This document shows, in pieces, positions 1-6,921 of a DNA stretch of 7,393 nt (the stretch's first letter is position 1; every line of letters starts with the position of its first letter). The position numbers were made by a program, and so were the translations under genes. The notes beneath the pieces were generated by a model that was given only the letters and a program-made list of their open reading frames with translations, was not told the DNA's origin and ran no database searches. The DNA lies in assembly GCA_016875665.1 (NCBI GenBank), contig VGPA01000066.1:1-7393 (forward strand). The letters are read 5' to 3'. This stretch comes from Chloroflexota bacterium (lineage in GTDB: Bacteria > Chloroflexota > Limnocylindria > P2-11E).

Positions 1-1073
1 ACGGCCCGCCGGTTGCGCTCGAGCCGCTCGTCGACGAGCGCGACGATGTCGTCGAGCGTGTCGGACCGCAGTCCCCGCTGCTTCGCGATCGAGCGGACGA
101 GGCAGTCCACGCGCTCGACATGGGCGGCGCCGCCGAAGAGCTCGCGGGCGGCCGACGAGGGCGCCCGCAGGCTCTCGGCCGCCGCGGCGTACTTCTCGAA
201 CGGCACCAGGTCCTCGTCGTCGGCGCCCAGACTCGCGCACAGCCGCCGCACCCAGTCGTAGACCGCGCGCGACGCGTCGAGGTCCGCGTGGACCGCGTCG
301 CGGATCGAGATCATCTCCTCGCGCTTGACGCAGCGGTAGTTGCCGGCCATCAGCATCGGCCACTTCGCCAGCGGCACGAACAGCGACTGGTGGACCTTGA
401 GCTTGACCGGGATCTCGATCGGCCCGTCACCTGGATCGAAGCGCGTCGCCTCGATGTCCGACTCGAGCTGCCGCAGGATCGCCGTGGACCCTTCGCTCTC
501 GAATCGCGCTGCTTTGAAGTTGGTGGGCAGTCCCACCTGCAGCACGTTCTTCGGTTGATCCGGCGGGCGGAAGGCCTGCGGGTCCGGGCTCGCCAGCGTC
601 ACGCGCGCGGGATCGAAGTCCGTCCAGACGGCGGGGTCGGCGTAGCAGGTCTCGAGTCCGTCGGTCGCGAGACCGGGGATCCGCTTCAAGAACGGCGGCG
701 GCGGCATGTTCATGATCGCCAGACACGGCTTGCCGGAACGGGCGACGCGGCCCGTCAGATCACGGACCCCCGCCGCCGCGTAGTGGGCTTCCTGCATGCC
801 GAGAACGATCAGATCGAACTCCGCGGGATCGACGTGGGCGGGCGCGGCGGCGGTCAACTTGCCCCGCAGATCCTTCGACGAGACGTCGACCGGCGCAGGG
901 CGGCCCTTGATCGGCGTCCGCACGACGGTGCCTTCGCGATTGATCATCTCGGCGGTCGGGGGCGTGCACACGAGCGTGACCGCGTGCCCGGCCATCAGCA
1001 GCTTCGTGCCGAGCAGCGAGCCGTACGACGCGCCCAGAATCAGGACGCTGTATGCCGCAGGGCGAGTACTCAT
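1..1073 (-). CDS. Ketopantoate reductase (PanE/ApbA)-like NAD(P)-dependent dehydrogenase, 3' end cut by window edge
   Basis: The frame opens at the ATG at 1073 and stays open for 357 codons to the left edge without a stop, so the C-terminus is missing, probably only by a little. The N-terminus is a Rossmann fold (strand VLILGASYGS, residues about 10-19) followed by a second strand ending at LVC (34-36). The C-terminal half resembles the ketopantoate reductase C-domain. Lys237 and Asn245 are spaced like the catalytic Lys176 and Asn184 of E. coli PanE, and Glu320 sits in a VERVD stretch matching the family's EID motif. Known family members reduce 2-dehydropantoate to pantoate for CoA synthesis in the cytosol, but many paralogues act on other 2-oxo acids. 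Odd points: the glycine motif is GASYGS, one residue shorter than the usual GxGxxG, and a proline run follows Asn122. The start has a good ribosome site. The family call is fairly sure; a true PanE role is not. Confidence 0.72.
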   Translation of the reverse strand, partial: MSTRPAAYSVLILGASYGSLLGTKLLMAGHAVTLVCTPPTAEMINREGTVVRTPIKGRPAPVDVSSKDLRGKLTAAAPAHVDPAEFDLIVLGMQEAHYAAAGVRDLTGRVARSGKPCLAIMNMPPPPFLKRIPGLATDGLETCYADPAVWTDFDPARVTLASPDPQAFRPPDQPKNVLQVGLPTNFKAARFESEGSTAILRQLESDIEATRFDPGDGPIEIPVKLKVHQSLFVPLAKWPMLMAGNYRCVKREEMISIRDAVHADLDASRAVYDWVRRLCASLGADDEDLVPFEKYAAAAESLRAPSSAARELFGGAAHVERVDCLVRSIAKQRGLRSDTLDDIVALVDERLERNRRA

Positions 1074-1078
1074 GCCGA

Positions 1079-1083
1079 TCACC
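1079..1083 (-). promoter_or_regulatory. Shine-Dalgarno site of the PanE-like gene
   Basis: On the minus strand GGTGA lies five bases before the ATG at 1073. It is complementary to the 3' end of 16S rRNA and supports this ATG as the start. Confidence 0.55.
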
Positions 1084-1107
1084 GTAGCGGGCTGCGGTCA
1101 GTCCGGC

Positions 1108-1137
1108 GGCTGCCCGAGTGAACTGAATCGGGCGGCC
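1108..1137. repeat. Imperfect inverted repeat (hairpin) in the gap between the mutase and PanE-like genes
   Basis: Arms at 1108-1117 and 1128-1137 enclose a 10-base loop. Nine of ten positions are Watson-Crick complementary. The tenth is G-U in plus-strand RNA but C-A in minus-strand RNA, which is the transcribed sense here. It lies in the 132-base gap (1074-1205) about 70 bases after the mutase stop. There is no U-tract on the minus strand, so it is a poor intrinsic terminator. It could slow polymerase, protect an mRNA end, or be chance in GC-rich DNA. I see no convincing -35/-10 pair in the gap. Confidence 0.35.
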
Positions 1138-1205
1138 CAGTGTGCTGCGGTGACAGGCGGCCGAGGTACTCGATCGCCACCGGGCGCGCGTCGTCGTGAC
1201 GCGGC

Positions 1206-2858
1206 CTAGTAGTAGCCGGGGTCGCGGTACGTGCCGAAGACTTCCTTGAGCACAGCCACCTGCTCGCCGACGGTGGCGGACGAGCGCGCGCACTCCAGGA
1301 ACGCGGGCATCAGCTCGCCGCCCGAGACCGCGGCGGCCCGGAGCGCGTCGAGCGAGGCGCGCCAGCGTCCCGCATCGCGCGACGCCCGCAGCGCACGTAA
1401 GCGCTCGACCTGACGAGCCTCGACGGCAGGATCGGGCGCGAGCGTGGGGATGCCGCCCCCGCGCCCGTCCTCGTACGCGTTGACCCCGACGATGAGCCGC
1501 TCCTTCCGCTCGACCTGCTGCTGGAAGCGGAACGCCGACTCGACGATCTCGCGCTGCGGGTAGCCGCGCTCGATCGCCTCGACCATGCCGCCCATGCCCT
1601 CGATCTCGCGGAGGTGGCGGTGGAACCCTTCCTCCATCCGGTTCGTGAGCGCCTCCAGGTAGTAGGACCCGCCGAGCGGGTCGACCGTGTCCGCCACGCC
1701 CGTCTCCGCGGCAATGATCTGCTGCGTCCGGAGCGCGAGCGTGACCGCCTCCTCCGTGGGCAGCGCGTACGTCTCGTCGAGCGAGTTGGTGTGCAGCGAC
1801 TGCGTGCCGCCGAGCACGGCGGCCAGCGCCTGGAGCGCCACGCGCACGACGTTGTTGTACGGCTGCTGCGCGGTGAGAGACACGCCCGCGGTTTGCGCGT
1901 GCGTGCGCAGCACGAGCGCGCGCTCGTTGGTGGGCTTGTAACGCTCGCGCATCTCGCGCGCCCAGATCCGCCGGGCGGCACGGAACTTCGCGATCTCCTC
2001 GAAGAAGTCGCTGTGCACGTCGAAGAAGAACGAGATGCGCGGCACGAACTCGTTCGGATCGAGCCCGGCTTCCACGCCCCACTTCACGTACTCGAGCCCG
2101 TCGATGAGCGTGAACGCGAGCTCCTGCAGCGCGGAGGCCCCCGCCTCGCGGATGTGGTAGCCGGAGACCGCGATGGTGTTCCACTTGGGCACGGCGGTCG
2201 AGCCGAAGCGGAAGGTGTCGACGACCAGCCGCATCGCCGGCCGCACCGGGACGATCCACTCGCGCTGCGCGATGTACTCCTTGAGGCAGTCGTTCTGCAG
2301 CGTGCCGCCGAGGCGGTCGAGCGGGATCCCCCGGCGCTCGGCCACCACGAGGTAATAGGCCCAGATGATCGACGCGGGCGCGTTGATGGTCATGGACGTC
2401 GTGATGTCGCCGAGCGGGATCTGGGCGAACAGCTCCTCCATGTCCTCGAGGCACGACACCGCGACGCCCTCACGCCCCACCTCGCCGGCGGACAGCGGGT
2501 CGTCCGCGTCGCGTCCCATCAAGGTCGGCATGTCGAACGCGGTGGAGAGCCCGTTCACGCCGTGCTTGAGCAGGTAGCGGAAGCGCTCGTTCGTGTGCGC
2601 GGCCGAGCCGAAGCCGGCGAACTGGCGCATCGTCCACAGGCGGCCGCGGTACATCGTGGCCTGCGCGCCGCGCGTGTACGGGAACGCGCCGGGACGACCG
2701 AGGTCGCGCTGGGGGTCCATCTCCGAGAGGTCCTCGGGCGTGTAGAGCGGCGCGACCTCCTCGCCCGAGAGCGTGGTGAAGTGCTCACGGCGCTCGGGGT
2801 GCTTCTTCACCGCGGGGCCGTACGTCTCCTCGAGCCAGCGCCGCTTCGGATCCGTCAT
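1206..2858 (-). CDS. icmA: B12-dependent acyl-CoA mutase large subunit, isobutyryl-CoA mutase type (methylmalonyl-CoA mutase family)
   Basis: This 550-residue protein is the substrate-binding TIM-barrel subunit of the methylmalonyl-CoA mutase family, without the C-terminal B12 domain, so it must pair with a separate small subunit. Family hallmarks are [17 protein letters not shown] (68-84), [10 protein letters not shown] (232-241, with the conserved Tyr234-His235 pair), [20 protein letters not shown], and [13 protein letters not shown]. The residues that read the acyl group are Phe80 and Gln198 (in KEYIAQREW). True methylmalonyl-CoA mutase has Tyr89 and Arg207 there; isobutyryl-CoA mutase IcmA has Phe80 and Gln198. 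Ala107 stands where 2-hydroxyisobutyryl-CoA mutase has Asp117. The likely reaction is therefore isobutyryl-CoA to butyryl-CoA or a related branched acyl-CoA rearrangement; this is inferred by aligning with remembered sequences. The ATG overlaps the stop of the dehydrogenase gene (ATGA), with GGAAGGA 11 bases upstream as a possible ribosome site. The stop is TAG. The mutase family is certain; the substrate is not. Confidence 0.9.
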   Translation of the reverse strand: MTDPKRRWLEETYGPAVKKHPERREHFTTLSGEEVAPLYTPEDLSEMDPQRDLGRPGAFPYTRGAQATMYRGRLWTMRQFAGFGSAAHTNERFRYLLKHGVNGLSTAFDMPTLMGRDADDPLSAGEVGREGVAVSCLEDMEELFAQIPLGDITTSMTINAPASIIWAYYLVVAERRGIPLDRLGGTLQNDCLKEYIAQREWIVPVRPAMRLVVDTFRFGSTAVPKWNTIAVSGYHIREAGASALQELAFTLIDGLEYVKWGVEAGLDPNEFVPRISFFFDVHSDFFEEIAKFRAARRIWAREMRERYKPTNERALVLRTHAQTAGVSLTAQQPYNNVVRVALQALAAVLGGTQSLHTNSLDETYALPTEEAVTLALRTQQIIAAETGVADTVDPLGGSYYLEALTNRMEEGFHRHLREIEGMGGMVEAIERGYPQREIVESAFRFQQQVERKERLIVGVNAYEDGRGGGIPTLAPDPAVEARQVERLRALRASRDAGRWRASLDALRAAAVSGGELMPAFLECARSSATVGEQVAVLKEVFGTYRDPGYY

Positions 2859-4024
2859 CCCTTGAGCAGTCCTTCCGCGATCACGAGGTGCATGATCTCG
2901 CTCGTGCCCTCGTAGAGCTCGGTGATCTTCGCGTCCCGGTAGTGGCGCTCAGCCGGATACTCACGGATGTAGCCGTAGCCACCGTGGATCTGCACGCACT
3001 CGGTCGCGGCACGCACCGCCGCGGCCGAGGCGGCCAGTTTGGCCATCGCGGCCTGGGTCGTGTACGGGCGCTTGGCGTCCTTCAGGGCGGCGGCGCGCCA
3101 GGTCAGGAGGCGCGCCGCGTCGATGTCGGTGGCCATCTCGGCCAGCTTCCACTGGATCGCCTGGAATTCGCTGATCGGACGGTCGAACGCCGTGCGCTGC
3201 CGGGCGTAGTCGAGCGCGTCCTCGAGCGAGGCGCGCGCGATGCCGACCGCCTGGGCGGCGATGCCGACGCGCCCGCCGTCCAGCGCGTGCAGCGCCGCCC
3301 GGAAGGCGGAGCCCGGCGCGACGAGCAGCGACTCGGGTCCGACGCGGCAGTCGGCGAAGTGCAGCTGTGCCGTGTCGGAGCCGCGGATGCCGAGCTTGTG
3401 CTCGAGCTTGCCCACGGTGAACCCGGGCGTGCCCTTGTCCACCACGAAGCAGGCGATGCCCTTGTGCCCGGCGGCCGGGTCGGTCTGCGCGAGGAGCACG
3501 GCCACGTGGCCGCTCGCGCCGTTGGTGATGAAGTTCTTGGTCCCGTTCAACACCCAGCCGTCGCCGTCCCGCCGCGCGGTCGTGCGCATGGCTTTGGCGT
3601 CGCTCCCGCTGCCCGGCTCGGACAGCGCGAAGCAGCCCAGCCTGGTGCCCTGGGCGAGCGGCGTGAGCCAGCGCTCGCGCTGCGCGTCGGTGCCGTGCTC
3701 GAGCAGCACGGCGCACACCAGGGACGAATGGGCGCTGATGATCACCGCGGTCGACGCGCAGGCGCGCGCGATCTCCTCGATCACGAGCGCGTAGGAGACG
3801 GCGTCGAGACCCGCACCGCCCCAACGCTCCGGGACGAACACGCCGAAGAAGCCGATCCGGCCCAGCTCGCTCAGCACGTCCGCGGGAACGGCGCCCTCCT
3901 CGTCGATCCGCGCGGCGATCGGCAGGAGCCGCTCGCGCGCGAACTCGCGCGCGGTGTCGCGCGCAGCCTGCTGCGCCTCGTTGAGCACCAGCCCGCCGGC
4001 GCTGTCCGCCACCGCGAGCGTCAC
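2855..4024 (-). CDS. Acyl-CoA dehydrogenase, short/branched-chain type
   Basis: This 389-residue protein has the full length and fold order of a soluble FAD acyl-CoA dehydrogenase. It has an N-terminal helical domain, then the beta domain with the FAD/substrate signature [13 protein letters not shown] (131-143) and GTKNFITNG (161-169), then the C-terminal helical domain with [15 protein letters not shown] (277-291) and QIHGGYGY (345-352). The catalytic base is Glu372 in YEGTSEI, the position used by short- and medium-chain enzymes; isovaleryl-CoA and long-chain enzymes place it elsewhere. It oxidises an acyl-CoA to the 2-enoyl-CoA and passes electrons to ETF. Start is GTG at 4024, overlapping the merR stop (GTGA); the stop overlaps the mutase ATG. 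Next to an isobutyryl-type mutase, butyryl-CoA or isobutyryl-CoA is a reasonable substrate guess, but sequence alone does not fix chain length. Confidence 0.95.
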   Translation of the reverse strand: MTLAVADSAGGLVLNEAQQAARDTAREFARERLLPIAARIDEEGAVPADVLSELGRIGFFGVFVPERWGGAGLDAVSYALVIEEIARACASTAVIISAHSSLVCAVLLEHGTDAQRERWLTPLAQGTRLGCFALSEPGSGSDAKAMRTTARRDGDGWVLNGTKNFITNGASGHVAVLLAQTDPAAGHKGIACFVVDKGTPGFTVGKLEHKLGIRGSDTAQLHFADCRVGPESLLVAPGSAFRAALHALDGGRVGIAAQAVGIARASLEDALDYARQRTAFDRPISEFQAIQWKLAEMATDIDAARLLTWRAAALKDAKRPYTTQAAMAKLAASAAAVRAATECVQIHGGYGYIREYPAERHYRDAKITELYEGTSEIMHLVIAEGLLKG

Positions 4025-4431
4025 GACGCGCCGCCGAGGATGCGCCGGCGCACGTGCTCGCGGTAGGAGGAGATCTCGTCCGCGAGCCCGCGGAGCTCCT
4101 CCATGCGCGCGAGCGTCGCGGCGAGATGCGCGTCGAGCAGCTCGACCAGGCGCGGCAGGAGGTCGCGGTTGGAGCGGTGCTGCGCGTAGATGTCACCCAG
4201 CTCGTGCATCTCCTCGAGCGACAGCCCGAGCGCCTTCAGCCGCTGGATGAACCGGAGGCGGCGCAGGTCCTCGTCGCCGTAGACGCGGGCCCCGCCGTCC
4301 GTGCGGCGCGGCGTGTCGAGCAGGCCCCGCTCCTCGTAGTAGCGGATGGTCCGTTCGGTGAGCCCGAGCCGCTGCGCCAGCTCGCCGATGCGGAGCAGGC
4401 GCGGGGCTTCCGCCGCTGTGCCGCTGGTCAT
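4021..4431 (-). CDS. MerR-family transcriptional regulator of the acyl-CoA operon
   Basis: This 136-residue protein has the MerR layout. A winged helix-turn-helix begins at LRIGELAQRLGLTERTIRYYEERGL in outline (residues about 13-37: RIGELA, then TIRYYE), and the wing follows with RVYGDEDLRRL (49-59). A long dimerisation helix comes next (about 74-125) and ends in a short tail. There is no cysteine anywhere, so it is not a metal or thiol sensor of the MerR/CueR/SoxR kind. The architecture resembles the MerR-type regulators (LiuR group) that control branched-chain acyl-CoA catabolism in Proteobacteria. It is co-transcribed with the dehydrogenase and mutase (GTGA overlap), and a palindrome lies two bases upstream of its ATG, which suggests autoregulation of all three genes. 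The inducer is unknown; an acyl-CoA is an inference from context. Confidence 0.9.
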   Translation of the reverse strand: MTSGTAAEAPRLLRIGELAQRLGLTERTIRYYEERGLLDTPRRTDGGARVYGDEDLRRLRFIQRLKALGLSLEEMHELGDIYAQHRSNRDLLPRLVELLDAHLAATLARMEELRGLADEISSYREHVRRRILGGAS

Positions 4432-4432
4432 C

Positions 4433-4456
4433 TCGCCAGTTTACGTCCACTGGCGA
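4433..4456. promoter_or_regulatory. 24-bp palindrome, candidate operator of the MerR regulator
   Basis: TCGCCAGT (4433-4440) and ACTGGCGA (4449-4456) are perfect inverted 8-base arms around an 8-base centre that itself contains the palindrome ACGT. The element fills most of the 41-base gap between the moaA stop and the merR ATG, and ends one base before that ATG. A TAAACT hexamer inside it on the minus strand could act as a -10 box, but I see no matching -35. Size and placement suit a dimeric MerR protein. Without a T-tract it is a poor terminator for moaA. Confidence 0.55.
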
Positions 4457-4472
4457 CGCGCGGGTGCCCGGC

Positions 4473-5480
4473 TTATCCGCCGATGTAGGACATCTCCACG
4501 CGCTGCCGGTCCTTGGTCTCGGATGTGCGCAGCTCGGAGTAGCGGTCGGTCCGGGCCGACCACACTCCTTCTATTGCGGCGCGCAGCGCCTCCTCCGACG
4601 CGCCGCTGCGCACCAGCGCCCGCAGGTCGGTGCCCGCGGACGCGAAGAGGCAGGTATAGAGCGAGCCTTCGGCGGAAAGCCTGGCCCGCGTGCAGGCGGA
4701 GCAGAACGGCTGCGTCACCGAGGAGATCACGCCGATCTCCCCCGCCCCGTCCTTGTACCGCCAGCGCTCGGCGACCTCACCGGGGTAGTCCGCGTCGACC
4801 GGCTCGATCGGCCATTCCTTGCCGATGCGCGCGAGGATCTCGCGCTCGGAGACGACGTCGTCCAGGCGCCAGCCGTTCGTATGCCCCACGTCCATGTACT
4901 CGATGAAGCGGAGGATCTTGCCGGTGCCGCGGAAGTGGGCGGCCATGGGCACGACGCTGTCCTCGTTGAGGCCCCGCCGGACGACCATGTTCACCTTGAT
5001 CGGCCGGAGCCCCGCCGCGTCCGCGGCGGCGATGCCGGCGAGCACGCTCGACACCGGGAAGTCCACGTCGTTGGTCTTGCGGAAGGTCGCCTCGTCCAGC
5101 GAGTCGAGGCTCACGGTGATGCGCTTGAGGCCGGCCTCGCGCAGCGGCTTCGCGAGCGACACCAGGAGCGAGCCGTTGGTGGTGAGCGTGAGGTCGAGGT
5201 CGGGGATCTCCGCGAGCATCCGCACGAGCACGGGCAGATCGCGGCGCAGGAGCGGCTCCCCGCCGGTCAGGCGGATCTTCCGCACGCCGAGCGACGCGAA
5301 CGCGCGCGCGAGGCGCGTGAGCTCCTCGAACGTGAGCAGCGCCGAGCGCTCGAGGAACTGGTACCCGCGGCCGTAGATCGCCTTCGGCATGCAGTAGACG
5401 CAGCGGAAGTTGCAGCGGTCGGTCACGGAGATCCGCAGGTCGCGCAGCGGCCGGTTCATCGTGTCGCGCACGTCGCTCAC
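4473..5480 (-). CDS. moaA: GTP 3',8-cyclase MoaA (molybdenum cofactor synthesis)
   Basis: MoaA is a radical-SAM enzyme that converts GTP to 3',8-cyclo-GTP, the first step of molybdopterin synthesis. The 335-residue protein has every hallmark. The N-terminal SAM cluster motif CxxxCxxC uses Cys23, Cys27 and Cys30 within [15 protein letters not shown]. The SAM-binding GGEPLLR follows, then the second, GTP-binding [4Fe-4S] motif with Cys260, Cys263 and Cys277 (CxxC-x13-C). The functional Gly-Gly C-terminus is present (MSYIGG). I chose the GTG at 5480 over the ATG at 5459 because the seven extra residues fit the conserved family N-terminus before DLRIS. It also makes a GTGA overlap with the desulfurase stop, with GGTGG just upstream. 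No other moa/mog gene is in the window, so partners must lie elsewhere. The upstream desulfurase could supply sulfur for its two clusters. Confidence 0.96.
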   Translation of the reverse strand: MSDVRDTMNRPLRDLRISVTDRCNFRCVYCMPKAIYGRGYQFLERSALLTFEELTRLARAFASLGVRKIRLTGGEPLLRRDLPVLVRMLAEIPDLDLTLTTNGSLLVSLAKPLREAGLKRITVSLDSLDEATFRKTNDVDFPVSSVLAGIAAADAAGLRPIKVNMVVRRGLNEDSVVPMAAHFRGTGKILRFIEYMDVGHTNGWRLDDVVSEREILARIGKEWPIEPVDADYPGEVAERWRYKDGAGEIGVISSVTQPFCSACTRARLSAEGSLYTCLFASAGTDLRALVRSGASEEALRAAIEGVWSARTDRYSELRTSETKDRQRVEMSYIGG

Positions 5481-6628
5481 CGCGCCACCGCCACGCGCAG
5501 GCGCTCCACCACCCGCGGCAGCGCCGCGAGGAAGCGGTCGACGTCGGCCTCGGTGGTGCCGCGGCCCACGGTCACGCGCAGCGAGCCGACGGCCGTGCCG
5601 CGGTCGAGGCCCATCGCGAGCAGCACGTGCGAGGGCTCCGTGTGGCCCGCGGTGCAGGCGGAGCCGCTCGAAACGGCGAAGCCCTCGACGTCCATGGCCA
5701 TCACCAGCTGGTCGCCGCGCACGCCGCGAAAGCAGAAGGAGGCGTGGTTGGGTAGGCGGTCCGAGGGATGGCCGGTCACGAGCGTGTCGGGCACGGAAGC
5801 CGGGACGCGGGCGAGCAGGCGATCGCGCAGGCGGCGCTGCCTCACCGCTTCGCGATCGCGGCGCTCGGCGGCGATCCGCATCGCGGCGCCGAGTCCGGCG
5901 ATGCCCGCCACGTTCTCGGTGCCCGCCCGCAGCCCGCGCTCCTGGCCGCCCCCGGTCTGGACCGTCGCGAGCGGGGTACCCCGCCGGACGTACAGCGCAC
6001 CGACGCCCTTGGGCCCGTAGACCTTGTGCGCGTTGATCGAGGCGAGATCGACGGGCAGCGCGCGCACGTCGAACACGACGGCGCCCGCGGTCTGCACCGC
6101 GTCCGTGTGGAACACCACGCCGCGCGCCCGGCACACGGCACCGAGCTCCGCGAGCGGCTGGATGGTGCCGACCTCGTTGCTCGCGTGCATGACGGAGGCG
6201 ACCGCGGTGCGCTCGTCGATGGCGACGGCGAGCGCGGCGGCGGTCACCTCGCCGTCCGCGTCCACGGGTACCACCGCGAGCCGCGCGCCCTCGCGCGCGA
6301 GGTCGCGCGCCGTGTCGAGCACCGCGTGATGCTCGATCGCGGACACCGCCAGGCCGTCGCGCTCAGGACGGCGGGCGCGCAGTGCTCCGCGCAACGCGAG
6401 GTTGTCGGCTTCGGTTCCGCCGGCGGTGAAGAGGATTTCGGACGGGTCCGCGCCGATCGCGGCGGCCACTTCATCGCGGGCGCGGTCGACGATGCGGCGG
6501 GCGGCGCGTCCGGCGGCATGCACGCTCGACGGGTTGCCCCAGGCGTCCCGGAGCGCCGCCGCCATCAGGTCGGCCACCTCCGGCTCGAGCGGCGTGGTCG
6601 CGGCGTGGTCCAGGTAGGTGATCGCCAT
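5477..6628 (-). CDS. Cysteine desulfurase, NifS/IscS group I
   Basis: This PLP enzyme takes sulfur from cysteine as a persulfide and hands it to Fe-S cluster, thiouridine or molybdopterin pathways. The protein is 383 residues, normal for the family. Visible landmarks are YLDHAATTP at 5-13, [11 protein letters not shown] near 72-82, His100-His101 (EHHAVL), HTDAVQ (174-179, Asp176 binds the PLP nitrogen), the PLP lysine Lys202 in [20 protein letters not shown], and the catalytic Cys325 in [15 protein letters not shown]. The active-site loop form is group I (NifS/IscS) and not SufS. I prefer the ATG at 6628, which puts the first strand at the usual distance; a TTG at 6652 would add eight unconserved residues. 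The stop overlaps the moaA GTG, suggesting translational coupling and sulfur delivery to MoaA clusters or the molybdopterin dithiolene. Group members can also release selenium from selenocysteine, so the symbol is left open. Confidence 0.95.
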   Translation of the reverse strand: MAITYLDHAATTPLEPEVADLMAAALRDAWGNPSSVHAAGRAARRIVDRARDEVAAAIGADPSEILFTAGGTEADNLALRGALRARRPERDGLAVSAIEHHAVLDTARDLAREGARLAVVPVDADGEVTAAALAVAIDERTAVASVMHASNEVGTIQPLAELGAVCRARGVVFHTDAVQTAGAVVFDVRALPVDLASINAHKVYGPKGVGALYVRRGTPLATVQTGGGQERGLRAGTENVAGIAGLGAAMRIAAERRDREAVRQRRLRDRLLARVPASVPDTLVTGHPSDRLPNHASFCFRGVRGDQLVMAMDVEGFAVSSGSACTAGHTEPSHVLLAMGLDRGTAVGSLRVTVGRGTTEADVDRFLAALPRVVERLRVAVAR

Positions 6629-6675
6629 GAACGACCAGTGTCTCACGCCCAAGCCCCGTTGCCGCGGCGCTCAGA

Positions 6676-6918
6676 TCACCCCAGGCGCTCGCGGACCGCC
6701 TTCACGATGGTCTCGTGGTCGGGAAAGCCGCCCTCGCGGGCCATCGAGTGGACGAGGTCCCCGTTGACCGAGACGTCGAACGTCCCGTCCATCCACGGCA
6801 GGATCTCGATCGACGTGAGGTCGTGCCCGAACGTGACCATCAGCTTCTCGGCGAGCGCGACGGTCTGCGGCTCGTAGCCGCACTCCGCGCAGTAGGTGAT
6901 CTTGACCTTCGCCGGCAC
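6676..6918 (-). CDS. SelW-like Rdx family protein (SelT/SelW/SelH fold), cysteine form
   Basis: This 80-residue protein has a thioredoxin-like beta-alpha-beta start with the redox motif CAEC (Cys10 and Cys13) directly after the first strand, as in SelW-like Rdx proteins, where the second position is often selenocysteine. Here both are cysteine codons. A Gly-Tyr follows the motif, then a helix (about 18-30) and strands with a DGTFDVSVNGDLVHS pattern (44-58). The closing EGGFPDHETIVKAVRERL matches the family's FPxxxEI end. The proposed role is a small thiol oxidoreductase in the cytosol; the bacterial function is poorly known. The start is GTG, since an in-frame TAG lies two codons upstream. 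GGGGA about 11 bases upstream is a loose ribosome site. It sits three bases after the thioredoxin-fold gene and 47 before the desulfurase. Confidence 0.85.
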   Translation of the reverse strand: MPAKVKITYCAECGYEPQTVALAEKLMVTFGHDLTSIEILPWMDGTFDVSVNGDLVHSMAREGGFPDHETIVKAVRERLG

Positions 6919-6921
6919 GGC

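Noticed and set aside
760..2454. Minus-strand open frame overlapping both the mutase and the PanE-like start
   Set aside because: It is a shifted frame of the mutase with a compositionally biased translation, and it conflicts with two clear genes.
1206..2858. 2-hydroxyisobutyryl-CoA mutase (HcmA) identity for the mutase
   Set aside because: HcmA is marked by Ile and Asp at positions that here are Phe80 and Ala107; only the Gln is shared.
1614..4066. Long plus-strand open frames opposite the mutase and dehydrogenase (1614-2915 and 2888-4066)
   Set aside because: They are antisense shadows in GC-rich DNA: arginine-, alanine- and histidine-rich translations with no domain, lying wholly opposite strongly recognisable genes.
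4433..4456. The palindrome as an intrinsic terminator of moaA
   Set aside because: An 8-base stem with an 8-base loop has no following T-run on the minus strand and abuts the next start codon; an operator explains it better.
5481..6134. moaA frame is open upstream to 6134, suggesting an N-terminal fusion
   Set aside because: The added stretch is the out-of-frame shadow of the desulfurase gene and is arginine-rich with no fold; normal MoaA length is reached from the GTG at 5480.
6629..6652. TTG at 6652 as start of the desulfurase
   Set aside because: It adds eight unconserved residues before the standard N-terminal strand; the ATG at 6628 gives the usual family start. Neither has a strong ribosome site, so a small doubt remains.
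4464..6877. Long plus-strand open frames opposite moaA and the desulfurase (4464-6020 and 5768-6877)
   Set aside because: Low-complexity translations without family features; the minus strand carries complete enzymes with all catalytic residues.
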